A stretch of 64,000 nucleotides of DNA from Excoecaria cochinchinensis (GCA_947683425.1 CANTUQ010000081.1:10432501-10496500), one strand, 5' to 3'. Positions 22,616 to 34,383 are shown, counted from the stretch's first letter. Translations and numbers: made by a program. Notes: generated by a model from the letters alone, not told the origin.

Positions 22616-24090
22616 GATCAAATTCTAGATCCGAGGAAAAAGAGAAAGAGATAGAACAGTTATCTTTTTATTTTTGAACTATTTAATAATGACATTCTGG
22701 TTTCGTTAATGAGATGAACGTTTTTGCTTACTTGTGTTATATCTCCTATGATTTCATTATGCATGATCATGAATCCTCCATATTTGATATTGATTCAATT
22801 GATGCCACTCCGTTTAATCTTAGAACTTTGGGGAATTCAAAGAAAATCTTGATAGCATTTATTATAATTCCTGGAATGAGATTAAAATTTGAGAAAAAAA
22901 AAGTCTCTGCCTGGACATATGAAGACATGTTAATGGTTGATCGCGGAATCACCAAGCATGCCATCCTAAATATCTCAATCATGGACCGATCATGTAGAAA
23001 CTCAGAAAATTGAAGCCATAAGGGGCAGAAAAGGCCAAAAGAAGGAATCCATAAGCAGGAACGGGACCAAATTCTTACTAAAGCACAACGCCCGATGGGA
23101 TTACCCAATGATGGTCCCAATGGTTAAGAAGAAGTGCGCGTATGTGTGAATTCCCGGATTTGAGCAAAGCTTGTTAAAAGAAAAAGTAAAGTAGCCAAAA
23201 AAAAACAAACCAAAAAACAAAAAAAAAAGAAAAAAAAAAGAAGAAGAAAAATTGGGAAAATTTAGAGAATTGATCAAGGGGCAAGGAAATGCTGTTTGGG
23301 GGCAAGTTTTGTTCAAATCCCGCTGATTCACACATGCCTGTACTTTACTATTTTTCTTGACTTCCGGAAAGGGACCGCAAGAATTACGTCGATTTGCAAT
23401 GGATATAAGTTGCTTGAGCTTGGAAACAGACACTATAGGGGGGTACAACCTATCGCCCCAACGGGCAGCATCATGCCAAGATGGTCTCTCGCACCACATA
23501 AGGGTCAAGGGCAGAAGGACAAACTACAACTTAGGCCAAGGAATTGCTCTAGTAGCGTGCAAGTCTTCTCTATGTTGCCCTTAAACCAATAGGGCAGCAA
23601 AGGCTGTTAACAAGAAGGTCTTGGTCAAGATGGCTCGAAACTACAAAGACGTACCTGAAAAATTGCCTTTTGCTCATTGATGCTAAAGAATCATTGTCAG
23701 AACCTCCACAAGAGTCACGGGGGCAGAAGCAGTATGGTCAATCGACGTAAAGTTCAAATCTTTAAGGACAGTCATGAGAGCCCAGGTTCCAAAAGCCGGC
23801 TGGGCATGGCAACAGCAGCAGCAGTCAAACATATCGGACAGAGACAGGTCATGAGTTTACTGCCACAGCCAGATCTATCAGCGAATACTCTGCTCAATCA
23901 TCCTAGAAGGAAGTCAGAAAGCAACCATGGAAGGAGAGAGATTTAATGAGACTAGATGTTCCAGACCAATGAGACAAATTTAGGTCGATGTGAAAAGGCC
24001 TATTTGTTCTTCAGAAATTCTTAATAGGCAGTAATGAAGATGACTTCAAGAACCGATCAACGTCAACAAACCTAAGAGGGTCCATGGATA
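22616..24090 (+). pseudogene. pol: Remnants of pol in C (internal deletions)
   Basis: Only islands remain. The 22740-23010 segment (HDHESSIFDIDSIDATPFNL ... TYEDMLMVDR) matches the linker between protease and RT in M. Near 23125 a VRVCV fragment matches the start of an RT block. The 23590-23860 segment (NKKVLVKMARNYKD ... RTSTRVTGAEAVW ... FKSLRTVMRAQVPKA) matches the integrase C-terminal region. Protease, most of RT, both RNase H domains and the integrase core are missing, and an A-rich stretch (23195-23245) lies between islands. C therefore depended on other copies for mobility. Confidence 0.75.
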
Positions 24091-25200
24091 AAGATTAAAA
24101 TCAAAAAAAGGGAACAAATGCCCCGCGGGTCGAAAATCAAAAAAAAGGTGGTCTTGCTAAAATTGGGCGCCTCGTCAAGGTGAAAACCGAAAAAAGGCAC
24201 TTTGGGCAAAAATTAGAGGCTTGAGAGAAAATATCCAATCAAGAAAACCCGAGAGGGCTGATTGGAGACAAGAGTTTGATGCTTACAAGATCTACTCTGA
24301 GATTAGACGTAGTCTTGCATTTTGAATCGATATTAGATAATGATCATGTGTAGAGAAATCATACTGAAATGCACACAATCTTTGCAAATACTTGTGCACA
24401 TTATTTTCTAGTTCATTTATAAAAAGTGAAATCTTGTTCATTGCTAAATGCGTGAAATCTAAATGACTACACTCCGCTATTGGTCTCACCGTTCAGATGT
24501 TATCAACTGTGAGACTAATCACCTACCCCTTGAATGCATTAATGGGTGTAAAGGAACAGTCCCTGATGGATGGTATAATAGTCTTCACTGGCAGTTTTCC
24601 TAGAGGCCATAATGTAAGGAGGTAAAAGCCGAAGCTAAAGGTCTGCCTCGAAAGGACAGGGATATCTCACTGCATTGTTAATCCCTCTGAACTATCAAGT
24701 ACAATGGGTGGTAATGTAAAAGGCAGCCTCATGAAGCCTTCAAGAACCCAATCTCCATCCGCTACTTTGCCCGACCTAGCAATACATTCATCAGGAGAGG
24801 TTATGGAATGCAGCCGATGCTTAAAGAGAAAATACCTCAGAGAATAACTCCTGATTACCCTAGAAAGGGGCTTTGATGATAGCGTCAATTTTTTCCTGCA
24901 GCCGTACCTGAAAGGAAAAAAAAAAGGGCCGTTAGAGATGAAAACCATGACTGGCTCTCTAAGCAAAAGTTAGGCCAAAGGGCAGGGTGAAAACCTGGGA
25001 ACAGGCAGTCTGTCCTCCAAAAAAAAAATGAAAAAAGCCGTTAGAGTGGGTTGGGTCCATTCCAGGTAAAAATTAGGCACAGGGTTTTGTGAAAATCCCA
25101 AAAGGGACGCATTTCCCGCTAAGAAAAGCTAGTGTGAAAATCCACAAGGGACGCACTACCTTTAAAACAATGACTTTTGAAGCCTGGAGCGGTAAGGCGA
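24091..25200. pseudogene. Degraded convergent region and antisense accessory gene remnant in C
   Basis: 24118-24260 matches the conserved noncoding block after pol in Y (8745-8890). 24480-24930 has patches matching the second exon of the antisense gene in Y, and 25060-25170 matches its intron and exon boundary (CACTACCTTTAAAACAATGAC). Exon 1 is not found. The sense accessory ORF and bidirectional promoter are also absent. The region is scrambled and cannot encode the protein. Confidence 0.6.
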
Positions 25201-26680
25201 CATTACATCGGATAACTTCCCTTAGTCAGGCAGTACATGGTGCAGAACTTGATTCAGGGCCCTGGGGGCAAAATACTCATTGACCGGGGGGCAAAGATGC
25301 ACATGGGTCAGAAGATTATGGGTCAAAGTCCATGAAGCAAGACGGCGCTTTTCTAGATTTTTCAGGGGGCATCAGAGCAGCCGAGCCAGTACCCTCAAGG
25401 AATCCTTTAACCGCCTAGGATATGGTCTATCCATTTTTGCATCTCATATGCATCTCACATGCATAGATCTTTTGCATGTCTCCCTACATATCTCGTGTGT
25501 TTAATCCTTTACACTTATAGTTCTGCACACACAATTCTTGTACATTAATCCTTTGCTCGTGTTTTGTGTATATAGCTTTATGAATGTACATTTCACACAC
25601 ATGAGTCCCTAAGCACACACAATCTGTTGTATATGTTGTTATGCACATGACTTAGAAGGAAAGGTTGGAATAGACCTCATGAGCAAGGATGATCCAAGAA
25701 ATGGGTTTAGCTCGACACTATTGGCCACTATATCCAGCATGAAGTCAAGTGCATTTGTACAAAGGTGGAATGCCCGGAAGAACAAGTCTATCCGGACACA
25801 CCGTGCTCAGGACAATCCGGAATCACACAAATATGCAGAAAAGAAGGTCCATTGAGAAGCTAGACTATCCATGCATACTTTATTTAGAGGAAATCAGACG
25901 CAAAAGCGGGCCGACGTACAGTTTCGGCTCTACATCGGCCATGCCAAACAAGCAGATCAAGATGAAGTCCTCATGAGAATGAAATCTCGCGAACCCGCTC
26001 CCAAAAACACTCAAAAGAGCATGTCTACTCATACACATCATACCGGGGGCAAGAAGGTAAGTTTTTCTATCATAAGATGTACACTCACACACATCACACA
26101 AAGTGTACAAAATCCGGATTCAAATGTATGCATACATTTCACACACGTAATCCCACACACACACACAATATTTTGTATATATTTCCATGTACGTGACTCA
26201 AGGGAAAGGTCCGAATAGACCCCATGCTTAAAGGTGATCCAGATGATGGGTTCAGCTCAACATTGTCAGACACTACCCAGAAAAGCAAGCCTATCCACGC
26301 TGTGCCAGGGGGCAATCAGGTGAGTTTCTCTATCATAAGAGGTACGCTCACCCACATCGCACAATAAATGTACAAAATCCAAATGCAAATGTACAAATAA
26401 TACAACTTCTCAAACAAAAACAACACAAACAAAATAACAAAACACAAAGAAAAGACATTTTCAAGGCCTTGAAAATCCAACATACCATGAAAATTCAAAT
26501 ACATCCAGAATGTAAAAATCCCAAAAAAAAAAATCCAAGAAAGGAAGACTCAAAAACAAAAGCAAAAATAGAAAAATCACCAAAGATATTGAAATCTATC
26601 CGCCTACAGGCAAGCAACAAAACTTTCAATCTAACTTCTCTCTAAGTAAGCTTAAATCTTTTTTCCTCTCTTGAGGATCA
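25201..26680. other. Unassigned internal segment of C with diverged internal duplication
   Basis: No recognisable gene. Two diverged copies of a passage occur, one at about 25655-26090 and another at about 26200-26380, sharing GAAAGGT..GAATAGACC and GGGGGCAA....GGTRAGTTT. Both copies hold a good 5' splice-site-like sequence (AAG/GTAAGT near 26057, CAG/GTGAGT near 26318). CA-rich simple sequence is frequent (26080-26170). This replaces the accessory genes found in Y and M. Confidence 0.45.
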
Positions 26681-26870
26681 AAAATCAAAGCCTCCCAGTG
26701 AGCATCAAAGTCTCTTGGTGAGCGTCAAAGCCTCCCAGTGAGCATCAAAGCCTCCCAGTGAGCATCAAAATCTCTTAGTGAGCATCAAAGCCTCCCAGTG
26801 AGCATCAAAGCCTCTCGGTGAGCATCAAAGCCTCTCGGTGAGCATCCAAGTCTCCCAGTGAGCATCAACT
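26681..26870 (+). repeat. 20-bp minisatellite, about 9.5 copies
   Basis: Exact 20-bp periodicity of AGCATCAAAGCCTCCCAGTG with variants (TCTCTTGGTG, CCTCTCGGTG). It lies in element C between the unassigned segment and the hairpin array. No coding sense is apparent. Confidence 0.9.
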
Positions 26871-26989
26871 GACAACGACCCCAACAGGCAGGTGCTGCCA
26901 TAGGTACGTATCTCTTTTATAATTTACCCTACAAATTTGCGTATTCCTTTTTTTGCAGAAAAAAAGAAAGTTCAAGATAAACATCAACG

Positions 26990-27420
26990 ATAGAGCATAT
27001 CACAACTGGGACTGCAGTTAGAGAACACTGCATCTCACAATCGAGGTTGTAGTCAAAGAGCACTACACCTCACAAGCCGGGATTGCAGTCAGAGAGTGTT
27101 GCATCTCACATTCCCCGTACAGGCCGAGACGAGGCTAGCGGAAGGCCATACAGACCGAGACGAGGTCAGTAGGGCATCAGCGATAGAATACATCGCGGTG
27201 GGACTGCGGTTAGATAACACCGCATCTTGCAACTGGGATTACAGTCAGAGAGTGCTGCATCTCACAATCCCCGTGCAGGCCGAGACGAGGCTAGCGGAAG
27301 GCCATGTAGACCAAGATGAGGTCAGTAGGCCAAATGAGTAGCAGTTAGAAAACACTGCGCTTCACACCGGGATCGTAACTAGAGAACGCTACATCTCACC
27401 TTACAGGTCGAGACGAGACC
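26990..27420 (+). repeat. Hairpin array of element C
   Basis: Several 29-nt hairpins like those of X, Y and M. At 27043-27071 the outer arms GAGGT/ACCTC and inner arms GTAGT/ACTAC are perfectly complementary around loop CAAAGAGC. Near 27210 the inner arms are GCGGT/ACCGC. They are separated by a GCCGAGACGAGGCTAGCGG phrase that recurs at 27123 and 27290. The array ends before the polypurine tract (27626-27640). Confidence 0.82.
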
Positions 27421-27640
27421 AGTAGGGACCCACACATCATAACAAATCATGGCTAGACAACGCTATCATCCACGACATTCACCACCGAGCAGACCGAGAT
27501 GAGGCCCGCCAGGTAAACAACCAACCGCTCCCTTTCAGAAGGTAAGAACTGCCTCAGGTACATGTTTCTTTCCTTCTTCTTCTCTGAATTTTGGCTCATC
27601 TAGGCACTAGTGCACTAGTTTCCCCAAAATTGGGGGCAAC

Positions 27641-29393
27641 TGTAAGCACCGTGCGCTAAGGCAGTTCAGATCAGAGATTACCCGATGAAGAAATCAGTCT
27701 CTGTTTTCGATTCAATGGATGAAATTCGAGAATTTTGGTCCTTCGGATTCACAAGGATCGGAGATTTTCATTTGCAGCAGAAAAAATTAGAAAATTGGGA
27801 AGATTGAGCATAAAAGTATTTTTTTCCTCCACGGACGGCCTGCCCGTCGATAGTCAGACGCCCATCGGTAGCCGAGATGATCCGTCCCTCGCCATGAGAG
27901 ACGGGCCGTCGGTGAAGCGAACGACAGACATGTGTCCGTAAACCGACACCCGTCTGTTACCCCCGTGCCTCGTTCAGTCCGTTGGCCAAATGACCGCGCG
28001 TGCCCTTTTTAATAGACGCCCGTCTGTGGGCTTCAGACGCCCGTCGGTCATTTGCCAAATCCTATTTGCAATAGGATTTCTCTTTCCTATTCCGAATAGG
28101 ATTCTCTTTTCTATAAAAGGGGGATTTTTAATCAATTTGGGTTGGACAATTTGGATTAAGGGATTTTATTTTCCTTTCTCAAGTAGAAAATATTGTCTAA
28201 TATTTTTCTCTCAAAAATCATATTTTTACAAAACAAAAAGAAAATATTTTCATCTTTTTAATTTTCCTTTCAAAATCTTATTTTAGTGAATCCAATTAAA
28301 TTGAGGTAGCAAGATTAATTTGTTTTCGTCAATTTATCGATTCCAACATTTGAATCGTTGCTAATTTTCAAGGAAGAAATATAAATTTTCTTTTCTTAAT
28401 TTTTATTCGATTTTAATGAAGCGCGCGGGATCGAAAATTATCCTACATTCATCCAAAAAGGTATAATCCGAGGGTAAATATTATAGATCTGACATTTGGT
28501 TGATTGAATTTAATTATTTGTGTTTCTTTTAATTATTTTATCTAAAATAAATTATTTTTTGTGAAAAATCTGCTGTTTTGTCATTTTTTGGGGGGATCAG
28601 GGGTGACCGACGGGCAGTGCGGTCACCGACGCCCGACCCTCGCTTGAGAGACGGGACTTATTTAGCGCACTTTACTGCCCGCCGGTCACATTTTCGACGC
28701 CCGCCAGTCACATTTTCGACGCCCGTCGGTCACGTCTGAATGGTCGTCCCTGTGTTTTCTCTCACTGTTTTAATTTGTTTCCATTTATTTATGTTTTCTA
28801 TTATTTGTTTTCTTTATTTTGTTTGCCCTCTTATTCAAAAACCCTATTTTTTAGCTGTTATTTTATCATTTTATTTCAGTTCTGAATTTTTGTACTAATG
28901 TGTTTGTTTATTTTTGTGAGATATCATTTTTATTATTTTTTGGATGGGTTCAATTTGAGGATGATGATGGCCACCCAAATCTAAGGATTTACGCTTGGTT
29001 TATTCCCTTTAACCCTCATATCTATTATTATTTATTTAATATTTATTGTCGGCTTATTATTATTATTATTATTGCTAGTCTTATTATTAGTTTTAGTATT
29101 TTATTATTATATTAATTGCATGATTGTTGTTATTGTTATGATAATTTATTTATTTCCCTTTTGTAAAATATTCTTTGTCGCGTTAATAAAAATGACTAAG
29201 AGTTTTATAATAATCAATTTGGGAATTTTCGCAAAATCAAGGACCAAAGTCCTATTTTATCCAATAAAATCATCACATAAAAGATATTTTTGATAATGAA
29301 TACATCTAGGACCAATGTCCTCAATTTTTAATAAGTATCCCGTTTTATGCATGTTTTGTACCTTATTTACAATGTGGGTTGTATTCTGCCCCT
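27641..29393 (+). mobile_element. 3' LTR of element C, 3' end deleted
   Basis: It starts TGTAAGCACCGTGCGC after the polypurine tract and matches C's 5' LTR (18050-19788) with few changes, including one extra motif copy near 27850. It stops abruptly at TTCTGCCCCT and passes straight into D LTR sequence (CAAATCTTGAAGAAC). About 540 bp of this LTR, the right TSD and about 40-50 bp of D are missing. The junction shares only CT, so an illegitimate deletion is likely. Confidence 0.92.
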
Positions 29394-29844
29394 CAAATCT
29401 TGAAGAACACTAAGAGAAAAGGAAAAAAGAAAAGCAATGAAAATGAGAAAGAGAGAGCAAGAGAACGGGAGAGCAAGAAGGAGGGGAGGAGATAGCTTCC
29501 ACGGGAAGCAAGAAACCACTCCCTTTCTCTCTTTCAATCCCATTAATTGCTCTCACCAACCTCAAGCCACATGCCTCAATCCTATTGAACCAAAGGTTCC
29601 TCCTTGACTTTCATGCCCAAGGCACCATACACTCCACACACTAGATAATTCCTTAAATACACTTTATATCCTTGGTACCACACACCACATACACACTAGA
29701 TAATTTCTTCACTTAACTTATTTAATTTAAATTTTGCAATTAAATCCTTAATATCCCAATTTCCTCATGCATAAATTACTAAAATATCTTTAATTTTCTG
29801 ACTTAGCTCGCGAATTCCAACTAGGCCCTTTTTGGGTCGTTACA
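29394..29844 (-). mobile_element. Start of D's 3' LTR (right-hand remnant)
   Basis: Matches 33197-33648 of D's 5' LTR and ends GGGTCGTTACA at 29844, which in the element's orientation is the LTR start TGTAACGACCC. It is separated from 17591-18049 by element C and a small deletion. Confidence 0.9.
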
Positions 29845-29861
29845 ATCACTCCCCCTTAAAG
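29845..29861 (-). promoter_or_regulatory. Polypurine tract of D
   Basis: On the minus strand, CTTTAAGGGGGAGTGAT immediately precedes the 3' LTR start TGTAAC. This is the expected plus-strand primer of a Ty3/gypsy element. Confidence 0.8.
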
Positions 29862-30128
29862 AAATTTCGTCCTCGAAATTTCCCCCTATCCGCAAATCCA
29901 AACAACCCAAAAACAAATCAAACATTATAAAAGCTAATAACACAACTTACCGGAAGGTCCTGCTCAATCAGCCGCATTCTCTCCAAGCATTGCATACACT
30001 CGCGGAGGCACATATACTTCTTCAGTTGGTAGCTTTTGCACTGTCTCCGACGGTGCCTGTGAAGGTCATCCACTACCTCTTCCACTTCGATTTCCTCTCG
30101 ATCTTTGTCCACTCACTCTACTCTCGGG

Positions 30129-30927
30129 TTAATCCTGAAGCTCTCTTTGGTCTGGACAACTTGCCACCATATGATCTTTGCTTCCACATCTGAAGCACGC
30201 TCCAGAGACCCTTCTACACTCGCCCCAATGGCGTTTTTGACAATGCTCGCACTCTGGGATCACACTTCCCCCACTAGAGGGTGGTGCTATACTCCCAACT
30301 TCTGAATGTACCGGAACTGATCCCTTCGCTCCTTGGCCACTTGGAACACCGCTTGACTTCTTACCACTCCCTAGTCCGCTATCCGGTGCTTTCCTCTTTT
30401 GCTCCATCTTTTGCTTAATCATCTCAGATTCTTCTAACTTGATTGCTGCTGCCACTAGTTGATAATACCCAACCGGTTGCATAACCGCCATCGCCGATAA
30501 GGGACCTCGAATCACTTCTCCTAACCCGTTTTGAAAATGCTGACACTTGAACTTTTCAGTCAATAACATCTCAGGCATATACTTGCTCAAGCGACTGAAC
30601 TCTTTCTCGTAGTTGCTAACTGACATGCTCCTCTGCTTAAGACTTATAAACTCCTTCTATTTAGCCTCTCTATATGCATCAGTCACATATTTCTGTTTAA
30701 ACTCTTGCTTGAAGAAATCCCATGCCAACTCAGCCGGTCGTTGAGGGTTGCGAAGCACAAGCTGCCCTCTCATTTGCGGGACAGTTAATCTCTTGCAAAA
30801 TCCGATCCACTCTCTCAATCCAGAACTCGGCCACATCCGATTGATTCAATGCAATTCCATGAAAATCTTCGGCTCCTCTCTTTCTTAATAACTCCATAGG
30901 AGCCTTTGGAGCCGTCAACTTATGCAC
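30129..30927 (-). pseudogene. gag: gag of element D (Del/Tekay-like), frameshifted; no pol follows
   Basis: The N-terminal part (30927-30730) includes GAEDFHGIALNQSDVAEFWI and RILQEINCPANERA, the usual start of the retrotransposon gag domain. The reading continues in another frame (RPAELAWDFFKQEF, KYVTDAYREAK) with a TAG in place of an expected Trp near 30658. It then runs as a clean ORF 30626-30129 through YMPEMLLTEKFKCQHFQNGL to a CCHC knuckle, CFRCGSKDHMVASC. Only about 270 bp separate the zinc knuckle from the polypurine tract, so protease, RT and integrase are absent. This matches the non-autonomous TR-GAG type of element. A donor-like GTAAGT lies after the knuckle (near 29948). Confidence 0.85.
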
Positions 30928-31198
30928 TAACTAAAGCAAACCTTGCACCAAGGCCGGATTCTCAAATCCCATTTCGGGCATACCATGACGTTCATCACGC
31001 TGATGCTGTGAAGCAGATTCCTTAACTCTAACCGTATTAACACTGCCCATTGTCTTGCCCACATTCTCACTTGGATCAGACTCTATCTAGACACTACACA
31101 AGACAAGACACATCTACATTAGGCCATGACACAAAACTGACTCGCATGTAAAAACTCGACACTTAACAATCAAAGACAACTAGAATCGCCTAAATCGG
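30928..31198 (-). other. Leader of D between PBS and gag
   Basis: Untranslated leader on the minus strand, possibly including the gag N-terminus before HKLTAPK; an in-frame stop near 30930 prevents assigning the true start. Nothing else is seen. Confidence 0.5.
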
Positions 31199-31211
31199 CG
31201 CTCTGATACCA
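31199..31211 (-). promoter_or_regulatory. Primer-binding site of D, initiator tRNA-Met
   Basis: On the minus strand TGGTATCAGAGCG lies five bases after the LTR end TGTTACA. This is the classic complement of the 3' end of plant initiator tRNA-Met, used by many Ty3/gypsy chromovirus-type and Copia elements. It fixes D's orientation. Confidence 0.92.
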
Positions 31212-31216
31212 AAACT

Positions 31217-33648
31217 TGTAACACCCCCGACGCCCCCGTTGGAAGGACGCCGGTGCGGTACCACACGCTCACTCAGAGACACGCATACATATCATAGCGG
31301 AAGCGTACAACAACAATACCAATTAAAGTAAAACTCATAATATTAATATTAAATTAAAATATATTAAATACATCATTCAAAAATTACATAAGGATTCTTT
31401 ACAAAAATTACATATGCCACAATCCAAAATAATACATATACAAAAAGAATACAGGAGGAGTACAAAATTAATAAAGACTCTACTCCTAGTGGCCAACCCT
31501 GCAGATGCGCGACGAACTGGACAAAACCTGCCACCTACACAGGAAAACAGTCCGTGCTAAGCGATAACACTTAGTGGAGAGGAACGAAGACAACAGAACA
31601 CTATACATGTAATAACCCTTAAATATAAATATATGCATAAACATACAGAAATCTCTAAGTAACAAAACAGAGATACAAGGATCATAATCACTATAAGAAT
31701 GCTTAATTTAATAACAGCACGCGCAAAGCAAATTGCACTAATTGGATTCACATAATTTTCATAACACTTCACTACGAAAAAGTCGAACACTACTAACCAT
31801 AGCCTGAATTATACTGGTGGTGGATACGGGAACACTACACGGGAGACCGAAGCCTCAAAACATTTTTATACTCGAAGGTAGCACGGGAGACCAAAGTCTC
31901 AAAACATTTTCACTAGACCATAACGGAGGTCAACCAAAATCAGTAGACCCGAAATGGGGTCAACACTAGCAGTGCACTCACTATCCCTTTATAAGCATAC
32001 TTATCTATCCACTAACATGACACTTCAGGCTTAACTCACACACACGAAATCCAACATTGGACAAATATGCAAAAACTAAGTCAAATACTAGCGGAGCAAT
32101 AATCACTCATCAAAGCATGCCAGAATTAAAATCAAACACTAACATAGCATAGGCATTACACAATTCCAGGGCACTAATATTAACAATGAAAAGCAAAACT
32201 TGACCCATGCAAGAGTGAGAAACGATACAAAGGATTCTTAAGATGAATTTTAGGAAAAACATGGCTTTTAAGGTAGCACGCAAATCCCCCAAAATCAAAC
32301 ACCATTTTAAAAATCGAATTTCAAAAACAGGAGAGGGTTACACGGCGGTATGGGGATACCTTACCACCGTGTAGGGTACCCCACACGGTGGTATAGAGAG
32401 AGCCCTAACCGCCGTGTAGAAGGATCAACAACTAAGGGAAACAGAGGCAAGTTACACGGCGGTATGCACTCTCCTTACCACCGTGTAACATGTTACACAG
32501 TGGTATGGAACTCTCTTACCGCCGTGTAAAAAGACGGCAAGCCAAAAACACAAAGACAGAATAGGATTACACGGCGGTATGCCCCACCTTACCGCTGTGT
32601 AAACTGCCCAGAACCTAGATTTTGCAGAAAAATCACACTTTCTTACATGCAAACTTTACTCTCAACTCAAAACCACTTTAACCCATCATGCTTACACTCT
32701 TCAAATTACTAAACACATTCAATATAGCATGCTCAAAATCATTTATAGACACAATTTACACCATTAAACTTAACTCAATTCATGCAAAAATGCCAAGCTC
32801 AAATCACTTCAATATCACATACATATTATCACTATAACACTAGCATTTTACCACTATCACTACTCAATTTCAGTACATGCATAAACACATACAAAACATT
32901 CACAATTCCAAAAATTTAAACACAATACACACATAATCCAAAGTGAGAAAATAGAGCAAACAAACTCCCAAACCTCAAAAGTGAAGCTTCAATCCAATTC
33001 CTTCACAAATCAACTTTCTCTTTCCCTTTGCTCTTCCTTCTCTCCTTTGAATCTTGCACAAAACTAGCCAAAACACACTTAAATTAAACCATCCAAACAC
33101 TTAACCAATACCAGAAAACAAAAGGAGAAGAAGATCCCAAAGCAAACCCAATCACTTACCTTTCAAAACTAGCTCCACAACTCAACAAAAACCCACTCAA
33201 ATCTTGAAGAACACCAAGAGAAAAGGAAAAAAGAAAAGCAATGAAAACAAGAAAGAGAGAGCAAGAGAACGGGAGAGAAACAAGGAGGGGAGGAGATAGC
33301 TTCCACGGGAAGCAAGAAACCACTCCATTTCTCTCTTTCAATCCCATTAATTGCTCTCACCAACCTCAAGCCACATGCCTCAATCCTATTAAACCAAAGG
33401 TTCCTCCTTGACTTTCATGCCCAAGGCACCATACGCTCCACACACTAGATAATTCCTTAAATACACTTTACATCCTTGGTACCACACACCACATACACAC
33501 TAGATAATTTCTTCACTTAACTTCTTTAATTTAAATTTTGCAATTAAATCCTTAATATCCCAATTTCCTCATTCATAAATTACTAAAATACCTTTAATTT
33601 TCTGACTTAGCTCGCGAATTCTAACTAGGCCCTTTTTGGGTCGTTACA
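31217..33648 (-). mobile_element. 5' LTR of element D
   Basis: This 2432-bp LTR reads TGTAACACCCCCG at the left end and GGGTCGTTACA at the right. In element orientation it starts TGTAACGACCC and ends GGGTGTTACA next to the PBS. It contains a cluster of inverted repeats (32337-32605). The target base sequence on its right is AATCT; the other flank lies outside the window. No gene inside; open frames here are AT-rich noise. Confidence 0.9.
32337..32605. repeat. Cluster of short inverted repeats in D's LTR
   Basis: Four successive stem-loops are built from TTACACGGCGGTA and its near complement TACC(A/G)CCGTGTAA, with loops of 10-14 nt. Examples start near 32339, 32459, 32494 and 32567. Arms differ at single positions (GCGG, GTGG, GCTG). 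Confidence 0.85.
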
Positions 33649-33890
33649 AATCTTTTTGATTTGAGCAGTATAGAGATTTTGTATACGAAGTGTAGTGTAT
33701 ATGTAGAGAAGTATGATCTTGTTTCTAAACAAAGATGTTTTGTAATATGTACAGTTTCTATATATATATATGCAAGTATATTTGATTTATTGATATTCTT
33801 CTTTGCAGTATTGTATGGTTATATGTTTATATGTGTCTTTGTTTGAGTGTAATGCTCCGATATCCTCCCAAGGGGTATATGGGTGTTACA
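33649..33890 (+). mobile_element. 3' end of an LTR (element E) that hosts D
   Basis: This AT-rich stretch ends CCTCCCAAGGGGTATATGGGTGTTACA at 33864-33890, the typical terminus of the D/F superfamily of LTRs but in the opposite orientation. D is inserted immediately to its left. The rest would lie left of the window. Confidence 0.6.
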
Positions 33891-33978
33891 GAATCTCCTC
33901 ACATAAAGATGAACAAAGAAAAAACTTTATTGAAGAATCAATCAACTAAATTATCTTGAAAATTATAGCAAAATAGAG

Positions 33979-34372
33979 GGTTAATTATTTTGGTGGTCAC
34001 TGAACTTTAAGGGTTGTAACGATTTGGTTACTAAACTTCAATTTGTAACAATAAAATAATACATATATTATTTTGTAACGAAAAAATCAAAATGATCGGA
34101 AATCCGGTTTTGGCGGCAAACGGGAGCTGCTTGAAGACAGTGAAAATTGATTTTTTTTAACCATAAAGCCACGTTGGATCCATGTCATATCTGACGTGGC
34201 AAAAAATCTAACGTTCATTCTGCTAATAGGTTACGTGCCGGTTGCCATTTCCGATCATTTTGATTTTTTCGTTACAAAATAATAGATGTATTATTTTATT
34301 GTTACAAATTGAAGTTCAGTGACCAAATCGTTACAACCCTTAAAGTTCAGTGACCACCGAAGTAATTAACAC
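33979..34372. mobile_element. Mutator-like MITE with long terminal inverted repeats
   Basis: The left arm (GTTAATTATTTTGGTGGTCAC and onward, about 125 nt) is repeated as reverse complement at the right end, ending AGTAATTAAC. The flanking 11-bp direct repeat GCAAAATAGAG is at 33968-33978 and 34373-34383. Long TIRs and a TSD in the 9-11 bp range fit Mutator-like elements. At 394 bp it has no transposase. Confidence 0.85.
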
Positions 34373-34383
34373 GCAAAATAGAG

